Counted from the stretch's first letter, positions 8,888 to 17,608 are shown. The stretch: 42,182 bases of DNA from Methanobacteriota archaeon (GCA_016845345.1 JAERSV010000013.1:1-42182), one strand, 5' to 3'. Notes: generated from the letters alone by a model not told the origin. Translations and numbers: made by a program.

Positions 8888-9898
8888 ATGGACACTATTA
8901 TGCTTGAAGAAAATGCCAATAAATTGGTTGCCCCCGGCCGAGGGATTCTAGCGGCGGATGAAAGTACGGGGACAATGAGTAGCCGACTTCAGGGAGTTGG
9001 GGTTGACCCCTCTGAAGAAGCACGCCGGTCCTACCGTGCGAACTTGTTTGCCACACCTGGTTGCGAATCAGCGGTTAGCGGAGTAATCCTATTTGATGAG
9101 ACTATTAAGCAGTTGATGGATGATGGAACCCCGATTCCTGATTTCATGATTGGGCAAGATATTCTTCCAGGAATCAAAGTTGATACCGGCGCCCACCCTC
9201 TAGCAAATCATGATGGTGAAAAAATCACTGAAGGATTAGATGGTTTGAGAGCTCGCTGTATTGAATATTTCAATTTAGGTGCCCGCTTTGCGAAGTGGCG
9301 TGCTGTCATTACAATTGCTGATGGGATTCCTTCACAAGCTTGCATCAGTGCGAATGCACACGCTTTAGCGCGCTATTCAGCAATATGTCAAGAGCAGGGA
9401 TTAGTCCCAATTATTGAGCCAGAAGTTCTGATGAGTGGGGATCACGATGCCGCTCGTTGTTACTCGGTCACTGCCGAAATTCTCACTGCAACCTTCGCCG
9501 CGTGCGAAGATCAAGGAGTACACATTCCCGGTGCATTGCTGAAACCAAATATGATAATTGCTGGGACGGATTGTACTGAACAAATATCGAGAGAAGAGGT
9601 GGCTAGATTAACCCTCAAGTGTCTACATGAGAATGTCCCTCAAGATTTACCTGGTATCGTATTCCTTTCAGGCGGGCAATCCGATGAGGATGCTACCGCT
9701 CACCTAAATTTGATGAATTCAATAGATGAAAATCCACCCTGGCAACTCTCGTATTCCTACGGTAGGGCCCTACAGGCAGCAGCACTACAATCTTGGGCTA
9801 GTGGAACACCTGAAGATAGTCAAAATGCATTTTCACATCGTGCTAAGATGAATAGCCTCGCACGTTCAGGTGATTGGGACAACACTCTTGAAAATTGA
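8888..9898 (+). CDS. Fructose-bisphosphate aldolase, glycolytic class I
   Basis: 336 aa from ATG 8888 (GTG 8879 is an alternative). This is the eukaryote/bacterial 'glycolytic' class I family, not the archaeal DhnA type. Diagnostic stretches: LVAPGRGILAADESTGTM, SYRANLF, GARFAKWRAV (K136, R138), PIIEPEV (E177, E179), and the Schiff-base lysine K219 in GALLKPNM; near the C-terminus FLSGGQSDEDA and SYSYGRALQ. It cleaves fructose-1,6-bisphosphate to DHAP and glyceraldehyde-3-phosphate, or the reverse for gluconeogenesis with GlpX upstream. The typical C-terminal tyrosine of animal enzymes is absent, as in bacterial members. Its 5' leader holds an inverted repeat and an AT-rich stretch (TTTAAATG near 8800) that could be the promoter. 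Confidence 0.95.
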   Translation: MDTIMLEENANKLVAPGRGILAADESTGTMSSRLQGVGVDPSEEARRSYRANLFATPGCESAVSGVILFDETIKQLMDDGTPIPDFMIGQDILPGIKVDTGAHPLANHDGEKITEGLDGLRARCIEYFNLGARFAKWRAVITIADGIPSQACISANAHALARYSAICQEQGLVPIIEPEVLMSGDHDAARCYSVTAEILTATFAACEDQGVHIPGALLKPNMIIAGTDCTEQISREEVARLTLKCLHENVPQDLPGIVFLSGGQSDEDATAHLNLMNSIDENPPWQLSYSYGRALQAAALQSWASGTPEDSQNAFSHRAKMNSLARSGDWDNTLEN

Positions 9899-9935
9899 TG
9901 AGTGAAACCACTCTAATTTCACAAGATTACCTTTA

Positions 9936-9984
9936 CTTTAGTAACTTGCAAGCCGATTTGCTTTAGTAACTTGCAAGCCAATCT
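9936..9984. repeat. Two-copy tandem repeat, 25-bp unit
   Basis: CTTTAGTAACTTGCAAGCC occurs at 9936-9954 and again, identical, at 9961-9979; the six bases after each copy are nearly the same. It lies just past the aldolase stop and 35 bases before the convergent winged-helix gene's stop. Likely a local slippage duplication. Confidence 0.8.
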
Positions 9985-10018
9985 AACCATTGCCGAATTT
10001 GATTGCTAATTATCTGCC

Positions 10019-10321
10019 TCAGAATGCAGAGTCATCGCGGTCTAGGAGAAATGGCTGGCCAGGACTCCATTCTGGGTGCTTGTCTTTTACCCAGTCTACG
10101 ATTGCCCACTCGCAGATATCATAGCCGCCGGAGAGAACCCCACTTCTCTTGATGTATCCTACCTTCACTATGTCTTTATCTTTCGAGAGAACATTGCCCA
10201 GTTGTTGGCTTGTTGTGCCATGTCGCATTGTGGTATTGATGTGCTCAAGAATTTCGGCAGTATTGCGTGGCCTCTCAGCAAGGAATGCCTTAATTTTCTG
10301 TCTGATTCTAACCGTCTTCAT
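10019..10321 (-). CDS. Small winged-helix-like protein
   Basis: 100 aa from ATG 10321. Upstream of the start (on the minus strand) there is a GGAGG about 17 bases away and an AGGTGA closer, which supports translation on this strand rather than the overlapping plus-strand frames. The sequence has a basic first helix (KTVRIRQKIKAFLAERP), a helix pair NTAEILEHI and TTSQQLGNVLSKDK with helix-turn-helix character, then a wing-like segment (IVKVGYIKRSG) and an acidic, Trp-rich tail (WAIVDWVKDKHPEWSPG). Probably a DNA-binding regulator; target unknown. It is monocistronic, converging with the aldolase gene. The next plus-strand gene also begins with a winged-helix domain, 291 bases away. Confidence 0.7.
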   Translation of the reverse strand: MKTVRIRQKIKAFLAERPRNTAEILEHINTTMRHGTTSQQLGNVLSKDKDIVKVGYIKRSGVLSGGYDICEWAIVDWVKDKHPEWSPGQPFLLDRDDSAF

Positions 10322-10612
10322 TTATTTTCACCTTTTCCTCCAAGTCATTTAACGGATGTCCACAGGGCCACTTTACACCGTCTGACCTGAGCGAATACTG
10401 TCACTGATATAACCATTGCCACAGATGAAGCATTGTTGTTACAGATAGTGACATACAAAATGCATAGATAGAGAATAAAATAATCGGTGAGTTAGTAAAA
10501 CCGAACATTCTCCAGTGGAAATATGTAATGAATGGTAACTAAAGAAATAATTGAAGTACTATCAACAACTCCCAAATAACAAGGCCCATGTTGAGGTGTC
10601 GGAGAGGTTGCC

Positions 10613-13258
10613 ATGGTCAAGAGTGGTGATTCTGTGACTTATTCTCGAATTCGTGGTAGTTACCGACGGAGGTTATTGGATCATCTTTCCGATGGCCCCT
10701 CAACCGTAACTGGTTCGAGTAAGGCAGTCGGATTACGTTTGCCGCATGCCTCTGCAGAATTGAAGAGAATGAGGGAAGAGGGCCTTATTCAGTCAGATTC
10801 TGGGCCGGGACAAAGGGGTGCTAAACAACACCTTACTGCAGCAGGTTGGCAGGTTTTCATTGGCGATGAATTGGCTAGATTAGCAGATAGTCAGGTTGAT
10901 TCAATTCCAGAACATGCAGTTGGAAAGTTGCTTGCAAAAGATGGTCCCCAACTATTACTTGCTTACACAAAATCTCTCTCTAGTCCGCTAATTCCATTGC
11001 CTTGGAGTGGAGATTTTAGCCATCCGGACCAAACCGCAATCTCTAGTGGAATCCAAGGGGTGAAGGATGGGTATGTTTGGGCAGTTGCACGTGAAGCAGA
11101 GGTAAGATGGTACGATTTAGAATCACTACAGCAGGTTTCCTCACCCGCAGAGGATCAATCGACATCATCATTATCAGATTGGGTAGAACCATCTCCAGTA
11201 ATTGGGTTAGTTCGGGCCCGATTATTAGACCCACGTCAATCCCTTAAATTAGCAATTGGGAGTTGGTTTGGTGAACCACCAATAGAGGGTTGGCCAGATC
11301 TTCCCCTGCCAATGGGTGAATCAGAATCCTGGACCCTCGGGACAGCCCATGAACGGGTTTCGCCACTTCAGTCACAATGTCCTATTTGTGCAATATTACC
11401 AGATAGACTATCCACAACAACTCTACTTTCGGCGGCATCAAACGGCGCTTTAGTGATTGCAGAAGCATCCCTCTTAGGGCGTCAAGGTGATGCATTACCA
11501 CTTTCAATCCTTGAATCATGGATACATCGCGCCCATCCTAGGCTAACAGAAACAGAACGCCGTAATCGATTACAGGGCTTGACTCAAGCAATTCGTAAAG
11601 GTCGCCGCAAACGGAGTGGTAACATTAGAGTTGAAGAATCAACTTGGAGGCGATTTCAATCAGATTGGTCAGGTCATCAATGGAGTGAGAAAACCGAAGT
11701 TGAGAATACCATCTTTGATGTTCAAGGGTTATCATCCACGGCTTGGCTTTCTCTCATAGATTGGTCTTTGTCACGACAAGAAAAAACTCCTGTGGTTTTG
11801 CAATACCCACCCGGTCAACATGACTCCGCACAATTACACTCTGTTTTCCAAGATTCGAGAACTAGATTAGCAATTCTCTCTCAAGAACCCGAAGAATCAT
11901 TGGCATACCCAACACTCAGGCCAGACCCAATTCGGCCACTATCTTGGTATCTATTGAAATTGGCTGGGGATGTTGAATTACCCTGTAAGGTAACACATCG
12001 CCCACCACCTAGTTTTACCTCTCCACCCCCACTTTGGATTCCACCAAATTCAGCCTCAAACTTAGAGGAGGTCGTCTCAGCTGCGAAACTTGCGGCTGGT
12101 GGGTCCGCACCACCTAATGCATCTGAAGATTCATCCGAAGAAATGAGATTGTTTGCGGCATCACTCAGATATCCAGAAGGCGATGTTGATTGGGCTGATA
12201 GAATAGAATCCGTTGATCCATTAGCAGCATGGATCGCGTGTCCAAATGAAAATCGGTGGCCATTGTGGCGCCGACAAGGCATTAGGTTGGGTGCTGACTG
12301 GATTTCATTGTTAGATGTAGAAAAAGTACCCATAGAATTTTTAGCAGAAGTTGCGGGAACCGCACCTTATGATTGGCAAGAGTCAGCACACAATCATCTG
12401 GTTCAAAGAATCCGCAATGAGGATGACTTAGCATTGAGATTGAGAACTCTGATTGATTCTCACAACTTCAGTGATTCAGCATCGTCTTGGTTAACCTCAA
12501 CCTTACTTTCACAGGTTGCTTGGTTGCCATCAGAACTCGCTGCTGATTTGGCTCGGTGGGCCCCGAATAGTATTTCCAAATCATTCCCATCAAATATAAT
12601 TCCAGCTTTAACCGGATTATCTTGGCTATCTTCTCAGGGGGAATTAGATGATAGTTGGGTAGCCCAAATTGAGGATTCACAAAGGTCATCACCGATTATC
12701 AATGGCTGGACATCGTTGATATCAACAGCGAGGGATAGTAGAACTCCAACGATTGAAGAAATCAAAGAAATCACAACCCTCCCTCTTGACTGGTGGGCTC
12801 CTTTTTCACCATTATTGTTCAGTATCATAACTGAAGGAGGGGAAGGGCGTGAGGTTCTCCTTACGGAACGCATCCCATGGGCGTCAGCTCTTTTCCGTCC
12901 TATTGGTGAGACACACAATATACCCGGAATTGGAATAGTTGAACATCCCGGTTGCCCTGCTGACCTCGTCTCTCGTTTAGAGCGGATTCTACAGGGAGTA
13001 GATGTTGATGAAGAGTTAATTGGATTTGCTGAATTGACCGACATTCTCAATGCATTGAAGTCAATTCTTATTGGTACTAAGCCGGTAATTGGACAAATCC
13101 ATCCAATGGTAGGGTGGTTGTTACAGCCCAGAGACAGATGGCCAGCCTTCACCGCTACTGAAATTATCAGCGGGGACTCAGAAGTTGCCGCTAGATTAGC
13201 GGCGGGTAAAAGTGGTTATCACGATGGCCTTAGAGAGTCATCTCAGAGGCGTTTATGA
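10613..13258 (+). CDS. Large protein with N-terminal winged helix, function unknown
   Basis: 881 aa from ATG 10613, with GGAGAGG at 10601-10607 as ribosome binding site. Residues about 10-80 look like a MarR/ArsR-type winged helix: RIRGSYRRRLLDHLSDGPST, then RLPHASAELKRMREEGLI (recognition helix) and a LTAAGWQVF wing end. The remaining 800 residues match no family I recognise; they are rich in tryptophan and proline, with one CPIC pair near residue 260 and acidic helical stretches in the C-terminal third. No transmembrane segments. The 291-base gap upstream is AT-rich and holds a possible TATA (ATAAAATAA near 10474). May be a lineage-specific regulator or a scaffold; I do not assign a role. 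The gene immediately precedes the structured RNA. Confidence 0.75.
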   Translation: MVKSGDSVTYSRIRGSYRRRLLDHLSDGPSTVTGSSKAVGLRLPHASAELKRMREEGLIQSDSGPGQRGAKQHLTAAGWQVFIGDELARLADSQVDSIPEHAVGKLLAKDGPQLLLAYTKSLSSPLIPLPWSGDFSHPDQTAISSGIQGVKDGYVWAVAREAEVRWYDLESLQQVSSPAEDQSTSSLSDWVEPSPVIGLVRARLLDPRQSLKLAIGSWFGEPPIEGWPDLPLPMGESESWTLGTAHERVSPLQSQCPICAILPDRLSTTTLLSAASNGALVIAEASLLGRQGDALPLSILESWIHRAHPRLTETERRNRLQGLTQAIRKGRRKRSGNIRVEESTWRRFQSDWSGHQWSEKTEVENTIFDVQGLSSTAWLSLIDWSLSRQEKTPVVLQYPPGQHDSAQLHSVFQDSRTRLAILSQEPEESLAYPTLRPDPIRPLSWYLLKLAGDVELPCKVTHRPPPSFTSPPPLWIPPNSASNLEEVVSAAKLAAGGSAPPNASEDSSEEMRLFAASLRYPEGDVDWADRIESVDPLAAWIACPNENRWPLWRRQGIRLGADWISLLDVEKVPIEFLAEVAGTAPYDWQESAHNHLVQRIRNEDDLALRLRTLIDSHNFSDSASSWLTSTLLSQVAWLPSELAADLARWAPNSISKSFPSNIIPALTGLSWLSSQGELDDSWVAQIEDSQRSSPIINGWTSLISTARDSRTPTIEEIKEITTLPLDWWAPFSPLLFSIITEGGEGREVLLTERIPWASALFRPIGETHNIPGIGIVEHPGCPADLVSRLERILQGVDVDEELIGFAELTDILNALKSILIGTKPVIGQIHPMVGWLLQPRDRWPAFTATEIISGDSEVAARLAAGKSGYHDGLRESSQRRL

Positions 13259-13309
13259 CCATTTTTCGCCGATAAGAGGATTCAAAAGGGGTGGTTTTAC
13301 CCAAAAGTT

Positions 13310-13579
13310 TGCCCCGGCTGCAACACCACACGGACCTTGGCCTTCGCCGGCGAGGAATGAACTGTGGTACCAAGTACGGGGTATCGCCGCCTTCGAAGGC
13401 CGTGGTGACCCTTCGGGGAATGAACCTCGGTGCAAAATGGCGGCAGGGCGAGAAGGTCTCCATACGACTGCTGTGCGCGGAATGACTAATGGAACCACCC
13501 ACTCGTCCGACAGACGCCCCGGGGTGGGTCAGAACCTCCGAGCCAAAAGCGATGAGGCGGTTCGTTACTCCTCGGGGCA
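13310..13579 (+). ncRNA. rnpB: Structured GC-rich RNA, RNase P RNA-like
   Basis: A conspicuously GC-rich block in an AT-leaning neighbourhood with no convincing protein. Its ends pair: TGCCCCG (13310-13316) with CGGGGCA (13573-13579). Internal stems include CCC-TTCG-GGG (13409-13418), GCCTTCGAAGGC (13389-13400), GAGA-AGG-TCTC (13450-13460) enclosed by CGGCAG/CTGCTG (13441/13468), ACCACA/TGTGGT, and ACCCAC (13497) with GTGGGT (13524). Short blocks occur in the order seen in bacterial RNase P RNA: GAGGAA (13352), GTGCAAA (13430), GAATGACT (13480) and CAGAACC (13530). The P4 pairing and a clean GGCUUA are not evident, so the identity is tentative; a lineage-specific RNA or an SRP RNA is the alternative. 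A T-run follows, supporting the plus strand. Confidence 0.55.
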
Positions 13580-13594
13580 CACATTTCTGCTCTC

Positions 13595-13600
13595 TTTTTT
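13595..13600 (+). terminator. Oligo-T terminator after the structured RNA
   Basis: Six consecutive T (inside TCTCTTTTTT) begin 16 bases after the closing stem of the RNA. Archaeal RNA polymerase terminates at T-runs, so this fits the RNA's 3' end and lies before the next coding start. Confidence 0.5.
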
Positions 13601-13639
13601 CCGTAGGATTGATTGAGGTTCAACCTCTCAGATGATTTA

Positions 13640-14656
13640 ATGGGACGGCACTCACTGTGTTTATTAGGCGGTACATTTGACCGATTCCATGCAGGTCATC
13701 ACCACCTTATCTTTACTTGTTTACAACAATCTGATAAGATTCAAATCTGGCTGACAAGCGATACTATGGCCAGACTCAAAACCCCGATTGTTTTAGATTG
13801 GGAAACCCGTAAACAAGATATTTTGGATTGGGTCATTTCTGAGGAGGTTAAAGATAGGGTATCTATTCATCTATTGGAAAATGAAGTGGGGCCAGCCCCA
13901 ACTAGTTTAGAGGCTGATGCAATAGGATGCACCTCAGAGACTAAACCTGCATGCGAAGACATCAACGATTCAAGAAAATTAGCAGGCTTAGATTCGTTGA
14001 ATATTATTGTGGCAGAACATGTTGTAGGCTTGGATGGAAAAATTATTTCTTCAAGCAGAATTAGAGATGGTGAAATTGATCGAAACGGCCAACCTTGGCT
14101 TGGTGAGGCAGAGATGTATCTCGACCAGAGGATGCCAGAAATTTTAGATGATGAATTAAAACAGCCATTTGGAACACTTCACGAAGGACCAGAGTCGAGA
14201 CCTGAAGTAGCGATGCGAAGAGCGATTGAATCAATTTCAGATTTATCACCGAAATTAATTGCAGTCGGAGATGTGACTGTACAAACATTAGTCGATTTGG
14301 GAGAAATCCCGGATATATCGTTTATTGATGGGATGACAAAACGTGAGGTTTGGGCGGAAGCAGAAAATCTTGACAGAGAATTATTCCCCCACCTATCAAC
14401 TTGTAAAAATCCCCCGGGCCTCATCACTGCTGACCTGAAATTAGCCACAAAAGTCGCCCTTTTGAATAGCCGCCCCACACTTGTTGTGGTACAAGGAGAA
14501 GAGGACTTAGCGCCCATTATTGTGCACTTACTCGCTCCAATCGGTTGTGCAGTACTATATGGTCAGCCAGGAAAGGGGGTAGTCGTCAGAATCACTAGTC
14601 AAGAAACGAAGGAGAATTGTCGCAGGATACTAGATGTTTTCACCAAGGAGCTGTGA
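13640..14656 (+). CDS. Fused pantetheine-phosphate adenylyltransferase and GTP-dependent dephospho-CoA kinase
   Basis: 338 aa from ATG 13640 (TTG 13613 would add 9 residues). N-terminal half: archaeal CoaD-type nucleotidyltransferase with GGTFDRFHAGH (10-20, the HxGH motif) and ISSSRIR near 137. C-terminal half, from about residue 180: DUF359-type kinase with IAVGDVTVQTLVDLG (from about 206), FIDGMTKRE, NPPGLIT, QGEEDLAP and GQPGKGVV. The two domains catalyse consecutive last steps of CoA synthesis: 4'-phosphopantetheine plus ATP to dephospho-CoA, then phosphorylation, by GTP in the characterised archaeal kinases. Cytoplasmic. The insertion between domains is short, so the fusion is probably genuine and would allow substrate hand-over. 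It sits directly behind the structured RNA and 2 bases before the glycosyltransferase start. Confidence 0.92.
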   Translation: MGRHSLCLLGGTFDRFHAGHHHLIFTCLQQSDKIQIWLTSDTMARLKTPIVLDWETRKQDILDWVISEEVKDRVSIHLLENEVGPAPTSLEADAIGCTSETKPACEDINDSRKLAGLDSLNIIVAEHVVGLDGKIISSSRIRDGEIDRNGQPWLGEAEMYLDQRMPEILDDELKQPFGTLHEGPESRPEVAMRRAIESISDLSPKLIAVGDVTVQTLVDLGEIPDISFIDGMTKREVWAEAENLDRELFPHLSTCKNPPGLITADLKLATKVALLNSRPTLVVVQGEEDLAPIIVHLLAPIGCAVLYGQPGKGVVVRITSQETKENCRRILDVFTKEL

Positions 14657-14658
14657 GT

Positions 14659-15600
14659 GTGTCTACTCCACTGATTAGCATCACAGTTTGCGTTCGCAAT
14701 GGGGTTCAGTGGATTGATGACTGCATGTCTGCCTTAACTGCTCAAACATATAGGCCATTGGAAATTATTGCTGTGGACGATGGGTCAAAAGATGGAAGCA
14801 CAGAGTTACTCCAAAAATGGCAAACCTCAGATGGTATACCTATCCAAGTCATTTCTCAAGAACCGTTAGGACTTTCTGCGGGAAGAAACAACGCACTAAA
14901 CATTGCAAGAGGTGAATGGGTAGCGATAACCGACATTGATTGCCGACCAAGACCTAATTGGATTGAGAGGATGTTTGCGTCAAGTGAAGGAATGGATGCT
15001 GTAACTGGCAGAGTCATCTTTGAACAAGGCAGAACTTCAGTCAGTAGATTACGCTCACGTACTATTGCATGGAAATATTCATCACGCTCAGAGATGGCTA
15101 CTTTGGCCAATGGCCCATGTTCAATGTTTAGGAGAGAGAATCTCATTTCACTAGGCGGCTTTGACCCGTCTTGGTATCATGCAGAGGACATGGAAGTTTC
15201 AATGAAAATCAAACAATCAGGGGGAGATATTCGATATGAGCCCGAAGCAGTGGTTGACCATGTAGCAGAGAGTCATCTCAAGGTATTTCTTCAAAAGCGC
15301 CGAAGGGATGCCCGAGCCCATACAAGAATAATGAGGAAATACCGCGGTGCAAAACACGATTTCTCAAAAGATGGAATGCTCATTGCATTCCTTTTAATTC
15401 CATATGTGGTATTGTCAATCACAATTTCAAGATTTCTTGAACCAGAAATCTCATTGGCTTTAATTCTCGGCTCTGCTCTTATTTTTCGGAACCATCTGTT
15501 ATGGAGTATGGCACTTTGGCTGGGGACATTTGAAGGATGCTTAGATGCAGTATTTGCAAGAAATGGGCATGATCGCATTTTCACAAAATCCAAAAAATGA
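14659..15600 (+). CDS. Family 2 glycosyltransferase with C-terminal membrane anchor
   Basis: 313 aa. I start at GTG 14659 because AAGGAG lies at 14645-14650, eight bases ahead; the frame opens further upstream inside the CoA gene. GT-A fold signatures: ISITVCVRNG, LEIIAVDDGSKDGSTELL, GLSAGRNNALNIARGEW, the DIDCRP metal-binding DxD-type motif, and FDPSWYHAEDMEVSMKI with the ED acceptor-side base. From about residue 250 there are two hydrophobic helices (LIAFLLIPYVVLSI; ISLALILGSALIF) placing the catalytic domain at the cytoplasmic face of the membrane. It likely transfers sugar from an NDP-sugar to a lipid or glycan; substrate unknown. Ends a plus-strand pair with the CoA fusion gene. Confidence 0.88.
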   Translation: MSTPLISITVCVRNGVQWIDDCMSALTAQTYRPLEIIAVDDGSKDGSTELLQKWQTSDGIPIQVISQEPLGLSAGRNNALNIARGEWVAITDIDCRPRPNWIERMFASSEGMDAVTGRVIFEQGRTSVSRLRSRTIAWKYSSRSEMATLANGPCSMFRRENLISLGGFDPSWYHAEDMEVSMKIKQSGGDIRYEPEAVVDHVAESHLKVFLQKRRRDARAHTRIMRKYRGAKHDFSKDGMLIAFLLIPYVVLSITISRFLEPEISLALILGSALIFRNHLLWSMALWLGTFEGCLDAVFARNGHDRIFTKSKK

Positions 15601-15632
15601 ATCGTTGGGTAAAAGGGTCTGACCAAGCAGGT

Positions 15633-16223
15633 TCAAGATTCAGATAGTAAACTATCACTATCATCCACCAATGCCAAGAAGCGTAGTCCAAAGCCAAAGG
15701 CAAGAAGTGGGGCTGTTACTGCATAAACACCGATGTCAGTCCAAGCCCAGTGAACTATTGACCAATAGGCGTAAAATCCGAATCCTAGTAGTAAGCACCA
15801 AGCGGCGGCAGTCATCGTCATTCCCCCTTCTTCACTTCCTGAAACTAGGCTTGTCCAAACAGGGTGGAAGAAAACTCCCTTAATCCAAACTTGGAAACCA
15901 CCCTCTACTTTTTGGTGAATTCCCCAAGCACCCCAAGCAATACCGATAACTGCGATTGCTAGGAAAACGGTATCAGACCAGGGCCGATAAATCATCTCTG
16001 AGTACGGTTCATCCCAAAGGTAACCCATTGTTAGGTATCCTGCCCAGACAATCTTTCGCTCACCCGCAACAACCGCTCCGAACACCACATTGACAATCCC
16101 AAGGATTAGTCCCCATACACCTAGTCCAAAGACTAGAGATGAAAACGCCTTGCCAGGAGCCTTAACCCAATTTACAATCATGTTGACAGACTCATTCCCA
16201 CTGTCGCCACTATCGTCGCTCAT
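15633..16223 (-). CDS. Small multi-pass membrane protein, unknown
   Basis: 196 aa from ATG 16223 (MSDDSGDSGNES...); the frame opens at 16256 but the acidic N-terminus argues for the shorter form. Four or five hydrophobic helices are visible: LVFGLGVWGLILGIVNVVFG, a WAGYLTMGYLW segment, VFLAIAVIGIAWGAWGI, MTMTAAAWCLLLGFGFYAYW, and YAVTAPLLAFGFGLRFLAL. Both termini are acidic and probably cytoplasmic or surface-exposed. No catalytic motif is recognised. It shares the minus strand with orc1/cdc6 behind it, 65 bases apart, so the two may be co-transcribed. Confidence 0.7.
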   Translation of the reverse strand: MSDDSGDSGNESVNMIVNWVKAPGKAFSSLVFGLGVWGLILGIVNVVFGAVVAGERKIVWAGYLTMGYLWDEPYSEMIYRPWSDTVFLAIAVIGIAWGAWGIHQKVEGGFQVWIKGVFFHPVWTSLVSGSEEGGMTMTAAAWCLLLGFGFYAYWSIVHWAWTDIGVYAVTAPLLAFGFGLRFLALVDDSDSLLSES

Positions 16224-16288
16224 CAAGGCGGCCGACCAGCGCCCCTCTCTTAACAATTCTTAGCGAAGAATTACTGAAATATTGTTGC

Positions 16289-17608
16289 TCAGAGCCTTGC
16301 TTGGAGGCGGTATGTGCTATTTATCACAGGTTTCATGGCTTCATCAGACTCACTCATGATTGTTATGGCGTTGATGTTTCGAGGTATACAAGAATTGATT
16401 CGATTACTCCTGCCATAGCGTCCAAGACTGGTTGTCTTGGCGGTAACTAATCCAAGGCTGTCTAGGTTTTTAATCACATTTCCAATGGAGCGTGAAACCA
16501 GTGGAGATACCGATGCGTTAGCGCAAGTCATTTGGTAAACTGAGAATACTTCACCTGTTGAAACGTTTGTCAAACCGTTACTCTCATTGAGAAGGATACT
16601 GTAAAGTACCAACTTCTGATGGAAGGGTAGACTAGAAATCACAGGAGTCATTTGGTCAAATTGTAATTGGTTTTGTGCTAAACGAACATGTTCTGTTGAA
16701 ACCAATCCATCTTCCATTACCTCAGCTTTGTGAATAGCAACTCGGAGTAAATCCAATGCACGGCGTGCATCTCCGTGTTCTTGTGCTGCCAAGGCAGAGC
16801 AGAGTTTGATGACCCCGTTTTCAAGTACTCCTTCACGCACACCCGCGAGCGCGCGTTGGGATAGAATGTCTCCAATTTGGCTTGCGTCATAAGGTGGGAA
16901 TGCCAAATCCTCTGAGCCAAGCCGGGAGGCAATTCTCGCATCCAGCATCTCAGTGAATTGTAGGTCGTTTGTAATTCCTATTACACAACACTTAGAATTC
17001 CTCAATTCATAATTTAGACTAGTAAGTGGATAGAGAATGTCATCGCCGTGGCGCTTTACAAGGTGGTCAATTTCGTCCAATACAAAGATGTGAACCCCAC
17101 CTTGTGATTCCATATTTTCTCTAAGTCGTTGAAGAACTTTATCGGTTGGCCATCCGGTGAATGGAACGAGACTTTCATTGTCGGGGGCCAAATCATTTGC
17201 TAACTTTGCGAGTACACGATACTTGGTGTCAATTGAGCAACAGTTGACTTCGACGGCATGGATTTTGCGGCCGATTTCTTTTCCTCGATCCAATAATTGT
17301 TTGCAGACATAACGGGTGACAGCGGTTTTCCCTAAACCCGGTTGGCCATACAAAATCATATTGGAAGGCATCTGTCCATGAAGAGCCTCAACTAAATTAT
17401 GAACCAAAGTTTTGACTTCATTTTCCCTATGTGGTAGGTTATCTGGTGTGAAGCCATGGTGAAGTACATCGCGGTTCTTAAATAGGCTATCATTACCGAG
17501 TAAGTGGTTGAAAATATTTTCGCCCATTTTATAACACTGACTCCATTCCGCTTCATTCTCTCCGTCTTTGTGATGTGAGTGGTGGTCTCGACTGTTACGG
17601 AGATTCAT
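16289..17608 (-). CDS. orc1/cdc6: Orc1/Cdc6 replication initiator
   Basis: 439 aa from ATG 17608. AAA+ ATPase that binds origins and helps load the MCM helicase. Walker A YGQPGLGKT (87-95), Walker B VLDEID (176-181), sensor 1 VIGITND, arginine-finger region DARIASRLG, sensor 2 GDARRALDLLR, and a C-terminal winged-helix domain (LVLYSILLNESNGLTNVS to GLVTAKTTSLGRYGR). The N-terminal motif FTPDNLPHRENEV is also typical. No Shine-Dalgarno sequence precedes the start. The first 30 residues are His/charge-rich and not conserved in the family, so a later start such as Met28 is possible. The 399-base AT-rich gap upstream is a natural candidate for a replication origin. Confidence 0.95.
   Translation of the reverse strand: MNLRNSRDHHSHHKDGENEAEWSQCYKMGENIFNHLLGNDSLFKNRDVLHHGFTPDNLPHRENEVKTLVHNLVEALHGQMPSNMILYGQPGLGKTAVTRYVCKQLLDRGKEIGRKIHAVEVNCCSIDTKYRVLAKLANDLAPDNESLVPFTGWPTDKVLQRLRENMESQGGVHIFVLDEIDHLVKRHGDDILYPLTSLNYELRNSKCCVIGITNDLQFTEMLDARIASRLGSEDLAFPPYDASQIGDILSQRALAGVREGVLENGVIKLCSALAAQEHGDARRALDLLRVAIHKAEVMEDGLVSTEHVRLAQNQLQFDQMTPVISSLPFHQKLVLYSILLNESNGLTNVSTGEVFSVYQMTCANASVSPLVSRSIGNVIKNLDSLGLVTAKTTSLGRYGRSNRINSCIPRNINAITIMSESDEAMKPVINSTYRLQARL

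Noticed and set aside
10076-10390. Plus-strand frames over the small winged-helix gene
   Set aside because: The minus-strand frame has a plausible fold and ribosome binding site; the plus-strand products look like random antisense sequence.
13212-13616. Several open frames on both strands across 13.2-13.6 kb
   Set aside because: They overlap one another over a GC-rich block with strong stems; composition and folding fit a structured RNA better than a protein, and none resembles a known family.
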